A stretch of 28,482 nt of DNA from an uncultured Porphyromonadaceae bacterium (GCA_937901905.1 CALDIF010000004.1:1-28482); one strand, 5' to 3'; numbered from the stretch's first letter, positions 1-8,936 are shown. Notes: generated by a model not told the origin, from the letters alone. Numbers and translations: made by a program.

Positions 1-88
1 CTTTCTTCATCTTCGAAATGAAGTTGTTGGTTGTCTTATCGGAAGAAGCCATCACTACTTCGTGGTTCAGTAGGGCATTTTTTTCCAT
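1..88 (-). CDS. 5' end of an unknown gene, cut by the window edge
   Basis: The minus strand opens with ATG at 88-86 and stays open for 29 codons to the left edge. The visible peptide begins MEKNALLNHEVVMASSDKTT and continues with a basic NFISKMKK-like stretch. It has no signal peptide and I do not recognise the family. A -7-like box TAATTTTG lies just upstream (minus strand, 115-108), giving a leader of about 16 nt, which is similar to other genes in this window; the matching -33 box is weak. A second in-frame ATG at codon 13 is an alternative start. Only the N-terminus is visible, so no function is proposed. Confidence 0.5.
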   Translation of the reverse strand, partial: MEKNALLNHEVVMASSDKTTNNFISKMKK

Positions 89-370
89 AAATCTTTGTTT
101 TGCTGTGCAAAATTAGCAAAACTTTCCAAAAGAATAATTGTTTTGTGGAAAATTCTCCAAATCCAGCGTCATTTCTGTTGTTTTTGGGGGTAATTTCAGT
201 CCATGCAGCCATCAGACCTTTGTAAAATGGCGAAGTCTAGCCGTGGTAAGCATTGTTAGGAGGCGTAGCGGGAACTGTTGCTGCAAAGGTGTACGTCTTT
301 TAATTGAAACAGCTAAACTTTTTAAGGCGAAAATGCTTTTGGCTGCAATATTGTCCTAACCCAACTTTAA

Positions 371-397
371 CGCTGAAATTTATTTTCAGCGATTTTT
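371..397 (+). terminator. Small hairpin followed by a T run
   Basis: CGCTGAAA (371-378) pairs with TTTCAGCG (384-391) around a 5-nt loop and is followed on the plus strand by ATTTTTA. This has the shape of an intrinsic terminator, but no recognised plus-strand gene precedes it, so it could belong to an unrecognised transcript from 100-370. Confidence 0.35.
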
Positions 398-494
398 ATA
401 ACTCCTAAAATCCGCAACTAATTGTCTCGAAGTCTAGTACATGACAAAAAGCTAAAAATTTAACTCTAATTAACTGATTGTCAAGTAGTTAAGT

Positions 495-526
495 ATTGAA
501 TAAGTCCTTGAAAATCAGTAACTTTG
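495..526 (+). promoter_or_regulatory. Orphan Bacteroidota-type promoter
   Basis: ATTG at 495-498, a 20-nt spacer, then TAACTTTG at 519-526. This matches the Bacteroides consensus (-33 TTTG, -7 TAnnTTTG) and its normal spacing. No plus-strand gene follows; transcription would start near 530 and run straight into the two hairpins at 538-613. Confidence 0.5.
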
Positions 527-529
527 TAA

Positions 530-616
530 AGAAAAACTTCTATTGCTGTCCGATAAAAATAGAATCGGACAGCAATAGAAAAGTTTCGCAAGCCGATAAC
601 TTGCGAAACTTTTATG
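530..616 (+). ncRNA. Candidate small RNA with two hairpins
   Basis: Downstream of the promoter at 495-526 a transcript of about 85 nt would consist almost wholly of two perfect hairpins. The first has a 17-bp stem (538-554 with 564-580, 9-nt loop). The second has a 14-bp stem (579-592 with 600-613, 7-nt loop) and ends in TTTT. The loop of the second hairpin (CCGATAA, 593-599) repeats seven bases of the 5' arm of the first (550-556), so it could compete for pairing with the 3' arm. The alternative is that both hairpins simply terminate the minus-strand peptidase gene ending at 646. I cannot separate these from sequence alone. Confidence 0.33.
538..613 (-). terminator. Tandem hairpins after PorU-like gene B
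   Basis: Two perfect inverted repeats (538-554/564-580 and 579-592/600-613) begin about 32 nt past the stop codon at 646 on the minus strand. The first one met by RNA polymerase has A4 and T4 flanks around a GC-containing stem, like the terminators after glmM and folE here. They probably end the five-kilobase-plus operon that runs from 8874. They are symmetric, so they could also stop plus-strand transcription. Confidence 0.6.
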
Positions 617-645
617 ACGTAGATTGAAAGTCCAATCGGTGAGAA

Positions 646-3600
646 TCAGTCAACGGGGGGCAAGACAATGAGCGACTTCAGCGGAGTACCGCCAAAGACA
701 TTCGCACCCCTATATATTGCGCTGTACTTATAAAGTCCGGGGGCCACGGCATTGCCGTCGAGGTCGGTCAAGTCCCAATTCACAGGGAACGAATCGGTCA
801 CCGTTGTCCACACGAGATTGCCGGCGATGTCAAGAACCTTCACACGCACACTCACATCCTCGGTAGAGGGATTGACGAAGTCGAATGACACGTCGGTCGT
901 GGCGGCTCGATCGCTCGCTGTGAGTTCGGCACCCGACACTTCTTGCACGGTGAATGTGATTGAACGTGAGGCTTGATTTCCGTGCAGGTCGTAGGCGGTG
1001 AATACAGCCGTGTGGTCACCAATCTCGAGATCAAGGAGCGGATAATCGATTACAGCGCGACGCGAGCCGTCGCTCAATGTCGCCACCGAAGCGATGTCGG
1101 CAACCGTAGTCGTGCCGCCATCGATGCTCAGCAACATCTTATTACCCACGCTGTGGGTCTGTACGTTCAAGCCTATATTATCGCTCACCTCGAGGTGTAA
1201 CGTGGCTGCACTGCTCAACACCGGCAGATCCTCCCGTTCATGACCTATAAACTCCATGGCATTGATAACCGGTGACTCGTCGTCGGTTGTGGCATATGCC
1301 TCGTTGAAATTGCCGAAGCGCAACTTGGAGTACGAACCGTTAACCATCTCGGTTGAATTGTCACGATGAGCGTACAGGCTCACTAGCAGCATCATGCTGT
1401 TCTGGTTGGTATTGGTCATCACATCGTTGTAACGCGGCAATGTAATGTCGGCACTGAACACACCGGCATTAACGCGACCTGTCAACTCAAGCAACTTGTT
1501 GCGAGGATAATAGACGTTAATCGTGTCACGCGTGTTGTCCACACGGTTGTTAACATCGGTCTTGAACGTGCGCTCGCGGTCGTAAATCGTGAACGTTGCG
1601 TCGCCGTTAAACGTGTCATCAACATCGGTAGTTCCCGGCTTGAACACTTGCGCCTCGAAGTGCACCGTTTCGAGCGGATAAGCGGTCACATATTTCTGGA
1701 TTGCGGCGGCATCGTAGGTCTTGACCTTGCTCAGGTTGAACAAGGGCTTGGGATAGTTGATTTGCAGGGCGGGGTCACCCAACAACAGGAAAGCCATTTT
1801 GTTCACGTTCTTGGTCGTGCCGAACGAGCGTTTAGCCGCCATGTAAGCATCGCCCAAACGAGGGAATTCACCGGTTTTCTCGTAGGTGAACATGCCACGC
1901 ATGAACGCGCGATTGAGCGCATCATTGTCGGTGGCATACACTGCACGGCAACTGGTCAGCAATGCGATTGCACCGCCGTCACGCTTGTGGAACATCTGCT
2001 CGGCAATACCTTGCACGCCACCGTCGTAGCGCGCCACGTCGCAACATGCCGTTGTCATAATGGGCATGTGCTTGTAACTGTTGGAATTGACATCGGCAAC
2101 AGTCCACATATGAGCCGTCTTGGTATAAGCGGTCGGTCCGGCATGACCGATATAGGTCATGAAATATTGTCCTTGCTTGAGCAAATCGGCCCAATGTTTT
2201 TTAGCCTCACTTGCAGTGCGTGACGTCTCGGCGGACACGTAAGTCTCGGTAGATGAACGGGCGAACTGGTCATTATAAACACGATTAGCCATCATACCGG
2301 TATTCAACTCGCCGTCAAGCAATAACTTGCTTTCCTCGGCTTGGAACATGTGAAGGTCGTTGTCACCCGTGTCACAAGCGATTAACAGATTATTGCGCCA
2401 CACGCCGTAGTCATTGTTGCGCATATACGTCTCCAACTTGTCAACGTCGCCGGTCATCTCGTACAGCGTCGCTCCGGTCATGCGTCCCACACCCAGGCAG
2501 AGCAATTCATTGGCCGGCTCGTAGCCCGAGTTATCACCCAACAGCCCGTAGAAGTCATCGCAAGCGTAGGACTCGTCCTCGCGCACACTGGTAGTACTCT
2601 CATAGGTAAGCACGACCTCGTCGCGCTTACCTGTGATACCACGGTTATCGTAAGAGCCCGGACCCATAATCAACAAGTAACGGAACTTGGTGTTATCACG
2701 ATCGTAGAACATCTTACACAGCATGCGAATACCCATCGCATCGGGGGTACCGCTGCTGAACTCGTTGAACACTGCCTGTTGGTCAACCACAAGCACGTCC
2801 ATGCCGTCCAACTCGCGATGCAAGTCGGCGACACGCTCGGCTTGGGCGAGGAACGGCGTACTTGTAACGATGAGCATATCGGGTGTCGCCGCACCATGAA
2901 TATTTTGATTTTCAACCGGCTCATACGAAGCAATCGAGTACAACTCACGAGTGGGATCAAACATAACAAACGATGATGTCGTCACCGCACGCTCGGGGAC
3001 AAAAGCCCAACCGTCGTAGTCGTCCGTCGTGTAAGCCCTAACATTCATCGCAACGGGGGCTGCCGGCGAGTCAACGTTCCATACTCTCACATTGCTCGAC
3101 GCATCGGGCAGGTAGATAACATCGGTAGTTTGCGGCATCGTGAGGTTAAGAGGCATTTGCCCATTGTCACCCAATTTATTTGAGCGCATGAACGTGACGA
3201 GCACGTAGTCGAGATGAGCGGCCTCTGCACGTTGAGACGACGGTGTCTCAATCCACGGATTGACACGCATTACCGGCTCGAACGGACGACTCGTAAACGG
3301 CGACATCGTCACGAGCGGACTCGCTTGATTGAAGAAAGTGCTGCCGTCGGAACGCGGATAGATGCGAGCGGCATTGGTCTTGAACGGCACGCTGAACACG
3401 GTATCGCCCATCTCAATGTTGGCATTGATATAAGTTGACCCACCCGATGCGAGTACACCGGCCGAGACTTGGACACAAATCGGCTGGCTGCCGGCAATAT
3501 CGGGCAAAGTACAATCAAGCCACAACTGCTCGTCGGGATCATAACTTGCCGAGGGACTGCTCGCCAGTGTTTCGCCGAGGAAAGTCTTGCCCGACATACC

Positions 3601-4143
3601 GATATTGATCAAGTCCTGCTCATGATAACTGTAGCCGTAGGATAATGTGCGGACAGTTGACGTAACAGGCGTACGAGTCGACTGTGTCGGGGTCAGCACG
3701 CGGCCGGCATCCTCGGTGAGGAAATAATAACCGTTGAGTGAGTAAGGATTAACCGAGCGTTCGAAGTGGGTCGAGTTAACCTCATATTTCAAAGTTATAG
3801 CCACGGGACCGACACCATAGAACACCAGTTTGTCATCGACCACAATCGACGGCACCTGCACCAAGTCATCGGTCGCGTTGCCGTCAAGCACCTCGCTAAT
3901 CACTTTGCCTCCGGTGCCGAATACTCGCACATTATCGGGTGAAGAGAAGCCCATTTGTTGCAATTCCTCGGCAGTAATTTGGTACATTCCCGTGCGTGGC
4001 ACGGCAATCTTGACCCAACGTCCCGAGGATAGGACTGACGTGGTCGCATATCGCGACACAGGCAATGCCGCAACGGTCACAGCGGTCGCTAATATCATCA
4101 CCGCCACCAGCATCATTTTGTTGAAAAACTTCTTGGTCAACAT
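646..4143 (-). CDS. PorU-like C25 (gingipain-family) peptidase, paralogue B
   Basis: A 1165-residue exported protein of the gingipain C25 family, closest in layout to PorU, the T9SS sortase that cleaves cargo sorting domains at the cell surface. Residues 1-26 form a signal peptide. An N-terminal beta-rich region precedes the caspase-like peptidase domain (about 415-835). The expected His-Cys pair is visible as His667 in YIGHAG and Cys701 in TTACCDVARYD. The C-terminus (about 1075-1165) is a FlgD/sorting-domain-like Ig fold with the pattern DLDGNAVAPGLYKYSA. It is the last gene of the operon, 33 nt after the FAH-like gene. It shares the block FNEFSSGTPD followed by MLCKMFYDR with the other PorU-like protein in this operon, so the two are paralogues. 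Which one is the true sortase cannot be told from sequence; the other may process different substrates. The ATG at 4143 is the natural start. Confidence 0.85.
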   Translation of the reverse strand: MLTKKFFNKMMLVAVMILATAVTVAALPVSRYATTSVLSSGRWVKIAVPRTGMYQITAEELQQMGFSSPDNVRVFGTGGKVISEVLDGNATDDLVQVPSIVVDDKLVFYGVGPVAITLKYEVNSTHFERSVNPYSLNGYYFLTEDAGRVLTPTQSTRTPVTSTVRTLSYGYSYHEQDLINIGMSGKTFLGETLASSPSASYDPDEQLWLDCTLPDIAGSQPICVQVSAGVLASGGSTYINANIEMGDTVFSVPFKTNAARIYPRSDGSTFFNQASPLVTMSPFTSRPFEPVMRVNPWIETPSSQRAEAAHLDYVLVTFMRSNKLGDNGQMPLNLTMPQTTDVIYLPDASSNVRVWNVDSPAAPVAMNVRAYTTDDYDGWAFVPERAVTTSSFVMFDPTRELYSIASYEPVENQNIHGAATPDMLIVTSTPFLAQAERVADLHRELDGMDVLVVDQQAVFNEFSSGTPDAMGIRMLCKMFYDRDNTKFRYLLIMGPGSYDNRGITGKRDEVVLTYESTTSVREDESYACDDFYGLLGDNSGYEPANELLCLGVGRMTGATLYEMTGDVDKLETYMRNNDYGVWRNNLLIACDTGDNDLHMFQAEESKLLLDGELNTGMMANRVYNDQFARSSTETYVSAETSRTASEAKKHWADLLKQGQYFMTYIGHAGPTAYTKTAHMWTVADVNSNSYKHMPIMTTACCDVARYDGGVQGIAEQMFHKRDGGAIALLTSCRAVYATDNDALNRAFMRGMFTYEKTGEFPRLGDAYMAAKRSFGTTKNVNKMAFLLLGDPALQINYPKPLFNLSKVKTYDAAAIQKYVTAYPLETVHFEAQVFKPGTTDVDDTFNGDATFTIYDRERTFKTDVNNRVDNTRDTINVYYPRNKLLELTGRVNAGVFSADITLPRYNDVMTNTNQNSMMLLVSLYAHRDNSTEMVNGSYSKLRFGNFNEAYATTDDESPVINAMEFIGHEREDLPVLSSAATLHLEVSDNIGLNVQTHSVGNKMLLSIDGGTTTVADIASVATLSDGSRRAVIDYPLLDLEIGDHTAVFTAYDLHGNQASRSITFTVQEVSGAELTASDRAATTDVSFDFVNPSTEDVSVRVKVLDIAGNLVWTTVTDSFPVNWDLTDLDGNAVAPGLYKYSAIYRGANVFGGTPLKSLIVLPPVD

Positions 4144-4176
4144 ATCATCAGTAATATTTAATTATCGCACTTCAAT

Positions 4177-4752
4177 TCATTTAAACCGCTTTGCAACACT
4201 CATTGTCGGTGTTGATGCCGCAACTGTGGTGTAGCGCGTTGCCGCCGTTGCCGGCAAGCAATGCACCGCAGGCAGTTCAGCCACCTTGACAAGCACCACA
4301 TCGCCGGTGCGCAGTGTCATCTGTCGCGAAGCAACAGACATCGCTTTTGGCACATCGTTCCACGGCAGCATAGCCGAGTAGCCCCCCAACGTGGTGACAA
4401 GCAAGTTATCGCCCGTAATGCCGTCCACGTCGCTCCATGGAGCCAACTGCACCGCGCCGTCGTGTAAAAGCACTCCGGCACGCACTCCGGACAACATACC
4501 ACATGGGCTAACCAATAAGGCAAGAGCAACACCGTTGATATACCTCAACGCGAAACACTCTTCCAAAGCCTTGCAAGCACCGCTGACACGAACGGCAAGA
4601 CACACGCTCACATCGCAACCGCCGGCACAATCGGGCAGATAAGCCACCACGGGTCTGCCTATCAAATCTTCGCGCAACGGAGCACGCTCCACCGCTGTGT
4701 CGGGCAGTGTAACAGCCACGCCCTCAACCACATCAACAAGCACAGCCTTCAT
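4177..4752 (-). CDS. Fumarylacetoacetate-hydrolase-like protein, probably decayed
   Basis: A 191-residue cytoplasmic protein. Its ATG overlaps the rex stop by one base (TGATG), so translation is likely coupled to rex. The start (MKAVLVDVVEG) and the middle segment around ECFALRYINGVALALLV look like the FAH pattern in which a metal-binding ExE strand precedes a conserved FA.RY.D.VTVGIDFT stretch. MTLRTGDVVLV near residue 145 resembles the family's FTLKTGDLLFTGTP motif. The metal-ligand Glu-x-Glu position appears to read Ser-x-Cys (in DVSVCLAVRV), so catalysis is unlikely. I recall FAH-family genes beside rex and porU in other Bacteroidales, which supports the assignment, but the match is remote and made by eye. 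The tail after residue 155 is Ala/Thr-rich and unlike the family. Alternative: an unrelated lineage-specific protein. Confidence 0.5.
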   Translation of the reverse strand: MKAVLVDVVEGVAVTLPDTAVERAPLREDLIGRPVVAYLPDCAGGCDVSVCLAVRVSGACKALEECFALRYINGVALALLVSPCGMLSGVRAGVLLHDGAVQLAPWSDVDGITGDNLLVTTLGGYSAMLPWNDVPKAMSVASRQMTLRTGDVVLVKVAELPAVHCLPATAATRYTTVAASTPTMSVAKRFK

Positions 4753-5411
4753 CAGGTTTCGTCGCTGCTGTTAATGCGGTTATATATCAACGCGAGGTGA
4801 GCATAAATCGACGTGTTGACAATGACAACATTGTCGGGCACGGCGATGCGCACCGGCGTGAAGTTCCACAATGCGTTATAACCTGCCGCTACCGCCTCGT
4901 CAGCCACCTGCTGTGAAAGTTCGTAGGGCACGGTGAGTATCGCGATGCGTGCATCGGTCTGCGTCCTCACCTCTTGCAGGCGAGACACGTCGTAGATAGG
5001 TATGCCGCACACGGTCGTGCCGGTGAGTGAAGGGTTCACATCGAAACCCGCCACAATTTCAAGGCCGTATTGAGCCAAACCGCTGTCGTGCATCAACGCT
5101 CCACCGAGGCTGCCGGCACCGATAACCACGGCACGATGACTGCTCGTGAAGTCGAGAAACCCGGTTAGAGCACACTCCAATTCGGCGATATTATACCCCA
5201 TGCGCGTTTTGCCCTTCACGCCCAAAAAAGACAAGTCTTTGGCAATGCGCGCCGCGTCCACACCGAGGTCGCGTGAGATGCGTGTAGATGACACATACTC
5301 CTCGCTGTTTCTCAGCATCTTCACGTAAGCCAGATACCACGGCAAGCGACGCAATGTCGGTTCGGGCAAACGAGGCTTCATCAGAGATATATTGTTCAGG
5401 TTGTTATCCAT
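4752..5411 (-). CDS. rex: Redox-sensing transcriptional repressor Rex
   Basis: Rex binds DNA when the NADH/NAD+ ratio is low and releases it when NADH rises, controlling fermentative and respiratory genes. The 219-residue form has an N-terminal winged helix (about 20-75, with the Rex-typical ISRDLGVDAARIAKDLSFLG and GKTRMGYN) and a Rossmann NAD(H) domain starting with VIGAGSLGGAL (96-106). The C-terminal part with NTSIYAHLALI matches the domain-swapped dimer helix region. I chose ATG at 5411 because it leaves 13 nt after the upstream peptidase stop at 5425; an in-frame start at 5444 would overlap that gene. It sits between two PorU-like peptidases and shares a one-base stop/start overlap with the next gene. 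I found no clear Rex operator (TTGTGA-N6-TCACAA) in this window. Confidence 0.92.
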   Translation of the reverse strand: MDNNLNNISLMKPRLPEPTLRRLPWYLAYVKMLRNSEEYVSSTRISRDLGVDAARIAKDLSFLGVKGKTRMGYNIAELECALTGFLDFTSSHRAVVIGAGSLGGALMHDSGLAQYGLEIVAGFDVNPSLTGTTVCGIPIYDVSRLQEVRTQTDARIAILTVPYELSQQVADEAVAAGYNALWNFTPVRIAVPDNVVIVNTSIYAHLALIYNRINSSDET

Positions 5412-5424
5412 GTTTTGACTTATT

Positions 5425-8400
5425 TCACTCGCCCGTAACGGCAAGGCGACGCGCCTTGCTCACCTCGCGAGAGCCGTCGATCGACAACGACGCACGATAG
5501 ACGTAGATGCCACGTGGCACACGCCGTCCGCCGGTATCGTGCAAATCCCACACAACAGGCGCACTCGTGAAGTCGCTGCTACGACCGCTCTGAACATCGG
5601 TCCAAACCATACGACCATTGATGTCGTACACCTCGACACGCACCGTCGCCACAGCATCGGGACGATTGTGAGTAATATAGAAACGCGTCTCGTTGACTGC
5701 AGGGTTACCCACGGCATAGACATCGACCACCTCGGGGCGCATACCGCTCTTCACCGCAAATTGTATAGTGCGCTCGCTGCTGTTGTTGAACACGTCCCAC
5801 ACGCGCAGACGCAAGGTGTGATTACCCTCGCTCAAATCGCCTAACTGGTAACTTATCAAGCCGGCACCGCCCTCGCCCTCGCGAGTAACATCGGGAGTGT
5901 AATAAGACGACACGTCGCCGTAAGTCGTTGTCTCGTCGACCGTGATCGACATGTTGTGACCTATACCGGCTTGCGAAATGTTGATACCGCTGTTGTCACT
6001 CACGCGTGCGAGGAACAGAGGCGATGAGTTGACCGCATTGCCGTCGACAAAGTCGCTCGTGTTGTTCAAGCCCATGTAGTTGATAATCGGGGGCACGTCA
6101 TCACCGCTCACCGTGTCGTCGTAACCGTAAATATAGAAGTCGGTATTGCTGCCTTGAGCCTCGATGCCGGCGGTGCTGTCGTGGGCGTACAGATTGATGA
6201 GCGATGGACTGTAATTGTCGTAAGTCGCTTCAATTTCGCTCGGGACGGTCATCTGCAATGTGAATGTACCTGCCGTGACCACAGCCTTGACGACCGACAA
6301 TTTATTCGGACGGTCAAGGTAGACAAACTCCTTGCCGTCACCGTATCCGTTTGTTATCACGCTTTGCTCGCTGTCGAACAAGGTCGCCACAACCTCACCG
6401 TTGAAGTTGCTCAACAAATTACCGCCGTAATCACTCACATGACCGCTCATGGTAATCGTTTGACGAGCCTTGAATACAGGCTTGTCCGTTTCGGACACCT
6501 CATTACCGTTGATGCGGTCTATCACCACCTTGCCCGATGGGACAGCCAGTCGCATTGCCGGATCGCCGTAGAGGAAGTAACGGCTGTTATTCGAGTCGCC
6601 TTTAACAGCGTTTTTGGTGGTGCGCAACACCTCACCTAACGGACGCACTCGCCCATCGGCCTCGCGCAACATCAGGTTACGACCGAGTGAGCCGGTGAGT
6701 ACACCATTGTTATTGACAAACGCCAAACGCGGTGTCGTTATCATTGCCGCCACGCCTCCATTGGGATTGTTATACAACAATTCGCCACCCGAAATCACGT
6801 CGCTGTCGAAGCGCGCAATCTCGCATGTCGCGGCATACAACACGGGCAGGTGGCTGTAGTAGAACATCGTGTTAAAGTCGGAGCGTTGCACCATGGCATT
6901 GCCCGTCATGCCGTTGGGACTCGCGTGACCGATGAAGAACCACATCAGTTGTCCTTCATTAAGTCCGTTATAGAATGCTTCACGTGCAGCGGGATAGACA
7001 CGTCCGGTACCGCTTGACACGGCAGGGAAAGCATCTATGTAGACGTGGTTGTTCACCATGTCGCTACCACCATGGTCGCGCATACGTTCAATGAACAATT
7101 CACTCTGGTGCATGTGAATTCCGGTATCCTCATCGTCGGCGAGATAAATAAAGTTATTTTTCCACACGCCGTAGTCGGGTTCGGTCATGTAGTTGACTGC
7201 CTTGTCAACCATGACACGCAGGTCGGCAAGCGAGCGTGCCGGCATGCGCCCGACGGCGATGTCCATGATGAAGCAGTGAAACTCGGGACCGCTATTATCG
7301 GCGAGAACACCCAAGCAGTCATCGGTGCAGTACGATGTGTTTTCATAACTGCTCTCCTCGCTTTGCCATAGCAACAAGCGCGGTGTTGTATCGCCTTTCA
7401 ACTTATCGGTCAACAAGCGGTTGTCATAGGTGGCACCACCCATGAGCAACAAGTAGCGCAGGCTATGACCTTGCTCATCAGTGCCACGATCGTAGAACAT
7501 CTTGCACAACATGCGATAAGCCATCACATCGGGAGTGCCGCTGCTGAACTCGTTGAACACGAGCGAGTGTGAAAGAACCATCACACGCATCGTGTCGCGT
7601 TGTTCATGAACAGTGGCTATGCGTTGTGCTTGCTCCAAATACTCGATAGGAGCAAGAATTATCATGTCGGGGGTTTCGGCGGCATGCAAGTCCTGATTGG
7701 CAATCACCGCGACCTGCACGGGGTGAGGCAACGAAGCCGTGGCATCGGGATTAAATGCGATATATTCGCGTGCACCCGCTGCCGGTGCCACAAATGTGGT
7801 TGCACCCTCGCTCTCGCTCTCGGTCACGTCAATCGGCTTGCCGGTCACTGTCACGTCCCACACTCGTGTCGCGCGCGACGATGTCAACCGATAAGGTTTA
7901 CCGGTCGTTGCTTTCTCGTCGGCAAAGGACAGCGGAGTGTCACCCGTTAGAGCGAGAGAACGCTCGTAGTTCACCGTCACGTAGTCCAAACGGGCTATCT
8001 TGATATTAGGGACAGTGGCATAGGTCACCGTCCACTTGAGAGAGTTCTCGGTCCCGACATCAACCTTGCGCACATAGGAAGTCGCATAATAATGACGGTG
8101 ATTCGGATCGGTTATGATGGGGACAGACTCATCGCCTTGAGTGGGCAAACGGCTGTCATTGGCGGTAAATGACAACGAACCTCGTGTTGTAGACGAGCCG
8201 GTAGCCACGGCGGTCAACACCGTCACCGGCGTACCTGCCACGTGCCCCGACAAGTCGAAGGTCACCGTTGCCGGACGTGCCGAAATATCCTCACCAAGCA
8301 AGTTACGCCCCGTCATACCGGGGTTTACCAATTCATTCTCATGATGAACGCGTGCAGTCGCTGTAGTCGCCGGTTCGATTACCGCAGCCTCAACTTCGGT

Positions 8401-8874
8401 TGCCGGAACAAGCAAGTCTTCGATCGTAGCATCTTCGGTAACAAAATAATATCCGGCTGTTGAATAGGCGTGTTGCTGCTTGATAAACGGCACGTCGCTC
8501 TCGGGTCGGGCAAGCCACGCCGATGGTCCGGCACCGTAAAACACCAACGCTCCCTCTGTGCGCATAACGGGCAACTGCGGCAGGTCATCGGGAATGGTCT
8601 CAAGCAACTGTTCGGGCAACATGTGACCACCGTAACCGAAGACACGCAGATTGGCGACACTTCTGAAGCCCCATCGGTGCGCGTCCTCGTCGGTAATGAC
8701 GTACATTCCGTCATCGGGCACCATCACTTTCACCCAATCACCCGAGCGCAAGCGCGAACTCTCGGCATAGTGTGAGGCATCGAAAGCGGCCACATTCAAC
8801 GTCAACGAACACACTGCCGTCAATGCAAGTGTTGCGTGCAATATATTGTTATACACTGCTCTGAAAGCGTTCAT
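5425..8874 (-). CDS. porU: PorU-like C25 (gingipain-family) peptidase, paralogue A
   Basis: A 1149-residue exported C25 peptidase and first gene of the operon. PorU is the T9SS cell-surface sortase that removes C-terminal sorting domains. A signal peptide covers residues 1-30 (cleavage near LNVAA/FDAS). The N-terminal module has the PorU-like GDWVKVMVPDDGMYVITDEDAHRWGF pattern. The peptidase domain (about 400-820) carries His650 in FFIGHASP and Cys684 in YAATCEIARFD, the form I associate with PorU. The C-terminal 90 residues form a FlgD/sorting-type Ig domain (VYDINGRMVW, then GIYVYRASLS). A good promoter lies 31-62 nt upstream of ATG 8874. This copy keeps the more canonical ATCE.ARFD motif, so it is the better porU candidate of the two. 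No porV is seen nearby. Assignment of PorU rather than a generic C25 protein is inferred from length and layout. Confidence 0.85.
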   Translation of the reverse strand: MNAFRAVYNNILHATLALTAVCSLTLNVAAFDASHYAESSRLRSGDWVKVMVPDDGMYVITDEDAHRWGFRSVANLRVFGYGGHMLPEQLLETIPDDLPQLPVMRTEGALVFYGAGPSAWLARPESDVPFIKQQHAYSTAGYYFVTEDATIEDLLVPATEVEAAVIEPATTATARVHHENELVNPGMTGRNLLGEDISARPATVTFDLSGHVAGTPVTVLTAVATGSSTTRGSLSFTANDSRLPTQGDESVPIITDPNHRHYYATSYVRKVDVGTENSLKWTVTYATVPNIKIARLDYVTVNYERSLALTGDTPLSFADEKATTGKPYRLTSSRATRVWDVTVTGKPIDVTESESEGATTFVAPAAGAREYIAFNPDATASLPHPVQVAVIANQDLHAAETPDMIILAPIEYLEQAQRIATVHEQRDTMRVMVLSHSLVFNEFSSGTPDVMAYRMLCKMFYDRGTDEQGHSLRYLLLMGGATYDNRLLTDKLKGDTTPRLLLWQSEESSYENTSYCTDDCLGVLADNSGPEFHCFIMDIAVGRMPARSLADLRVMVDKAVNYMTEPDYGVWKNNFIYLADDEDTGIHMHQSELFIERMRDHGGSDMVNNHVYIDAFPAVSSGTGRVYPAAREAFYNGLNEGQLMWFFIGHASPNGMTGNAMVQRSDFNTMFYYSHLPVLYAATCEIARFDSDVISGGELLYNNPNGGVAAMITTPRLAFVNNNGVLTGSLGRNLMLREADGRVRPLGEVLRTTKNAVKGDSNNSRYFLYGDPAMRLAVPSGKVVIDRINGNEVSETDKPVFKARQTITMSGHVSDYGGNLLSNFNGEVVATLFDSEQSVITNGYGDGKEFVYLDRPNKLSVVKAVVTAGTFTLQMTVPSEIEATYDNYSPSLINLYAHDSTAGIEAQGSNTDFYIYGYDDTVSGDDVPPIINYMGLNNTSDFVDGNAVNSSPLFLARVSDNSGINISQAGIGHNMSITVDETTTYGDVSSYYTPDVTREGEGGAGLISYQLGDLSEGNHTLRLRVWDVFNNSSERTIQFAVKSGMRPEVVDVYAVGNPAVNETRFYITHNRPDAVATVRVEVYDINGRMVWTDVQSGRSSDFTSAPVVWDLHDTGGRRVPRGIYVYRASLSIDGSREVSKARRLAVTGE

Positions 8875-8904
8875 ATATTATAGTCTTTTGTATAATTCAA
8901 ATTA

Positions 8905-8936
8905 CAAAGGTAGTCAAAATGACCGACCACAGCAAC
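8905..8936 (-). promoter_or_regulatory. Promoter of the PorU-rex operon
   Basis: On the minus strand GTTG (8936-8933) is followed by a 20-nt spacer and TACCTTTG (8912-8905), a full match to the Bacteroidota -7 box with a near-consensus -33. Transcription would start near 8901, giving a leader of about 27 nt before ATG 8874. Confidence 0.7.

Larger units (their letters stand above)
89..645. other. AT-rich non-coding stretch
   Basis: No convincing gene. A 73-codon plus frame at 138-359 starts with TTG, has no promoter and resembles nothing I know. The stretch contains a -7-like box for the left-edge gene (108-115), a small inverted repeat GTTTTGCT/AGCAAAAC (97-104 and 115-122), an 8-bp hairpin followed by T5 (371-397), an orphan plus-strand promoter (495-526) and two long perfect hairpins (538-613) close to the 3' end of the next gene. 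Confidence 0.6.

Noticed and set aside
138..359. 73-codon plus-strand frame left of the PorU-like gene
   Set aside because: It starts with TTG, has no promoter at the right distance, and its peptide is rich in Cys/Ser/Arg with no family resemblance; treated as chance.
1648..2223. 191-codon plus-strand frame inside the PorU-like gene B
   Set aside because: It is the antisense of a well-supported peptidase domain, and its His/Val/Gly-rich composition is what antisense of these codons gives.
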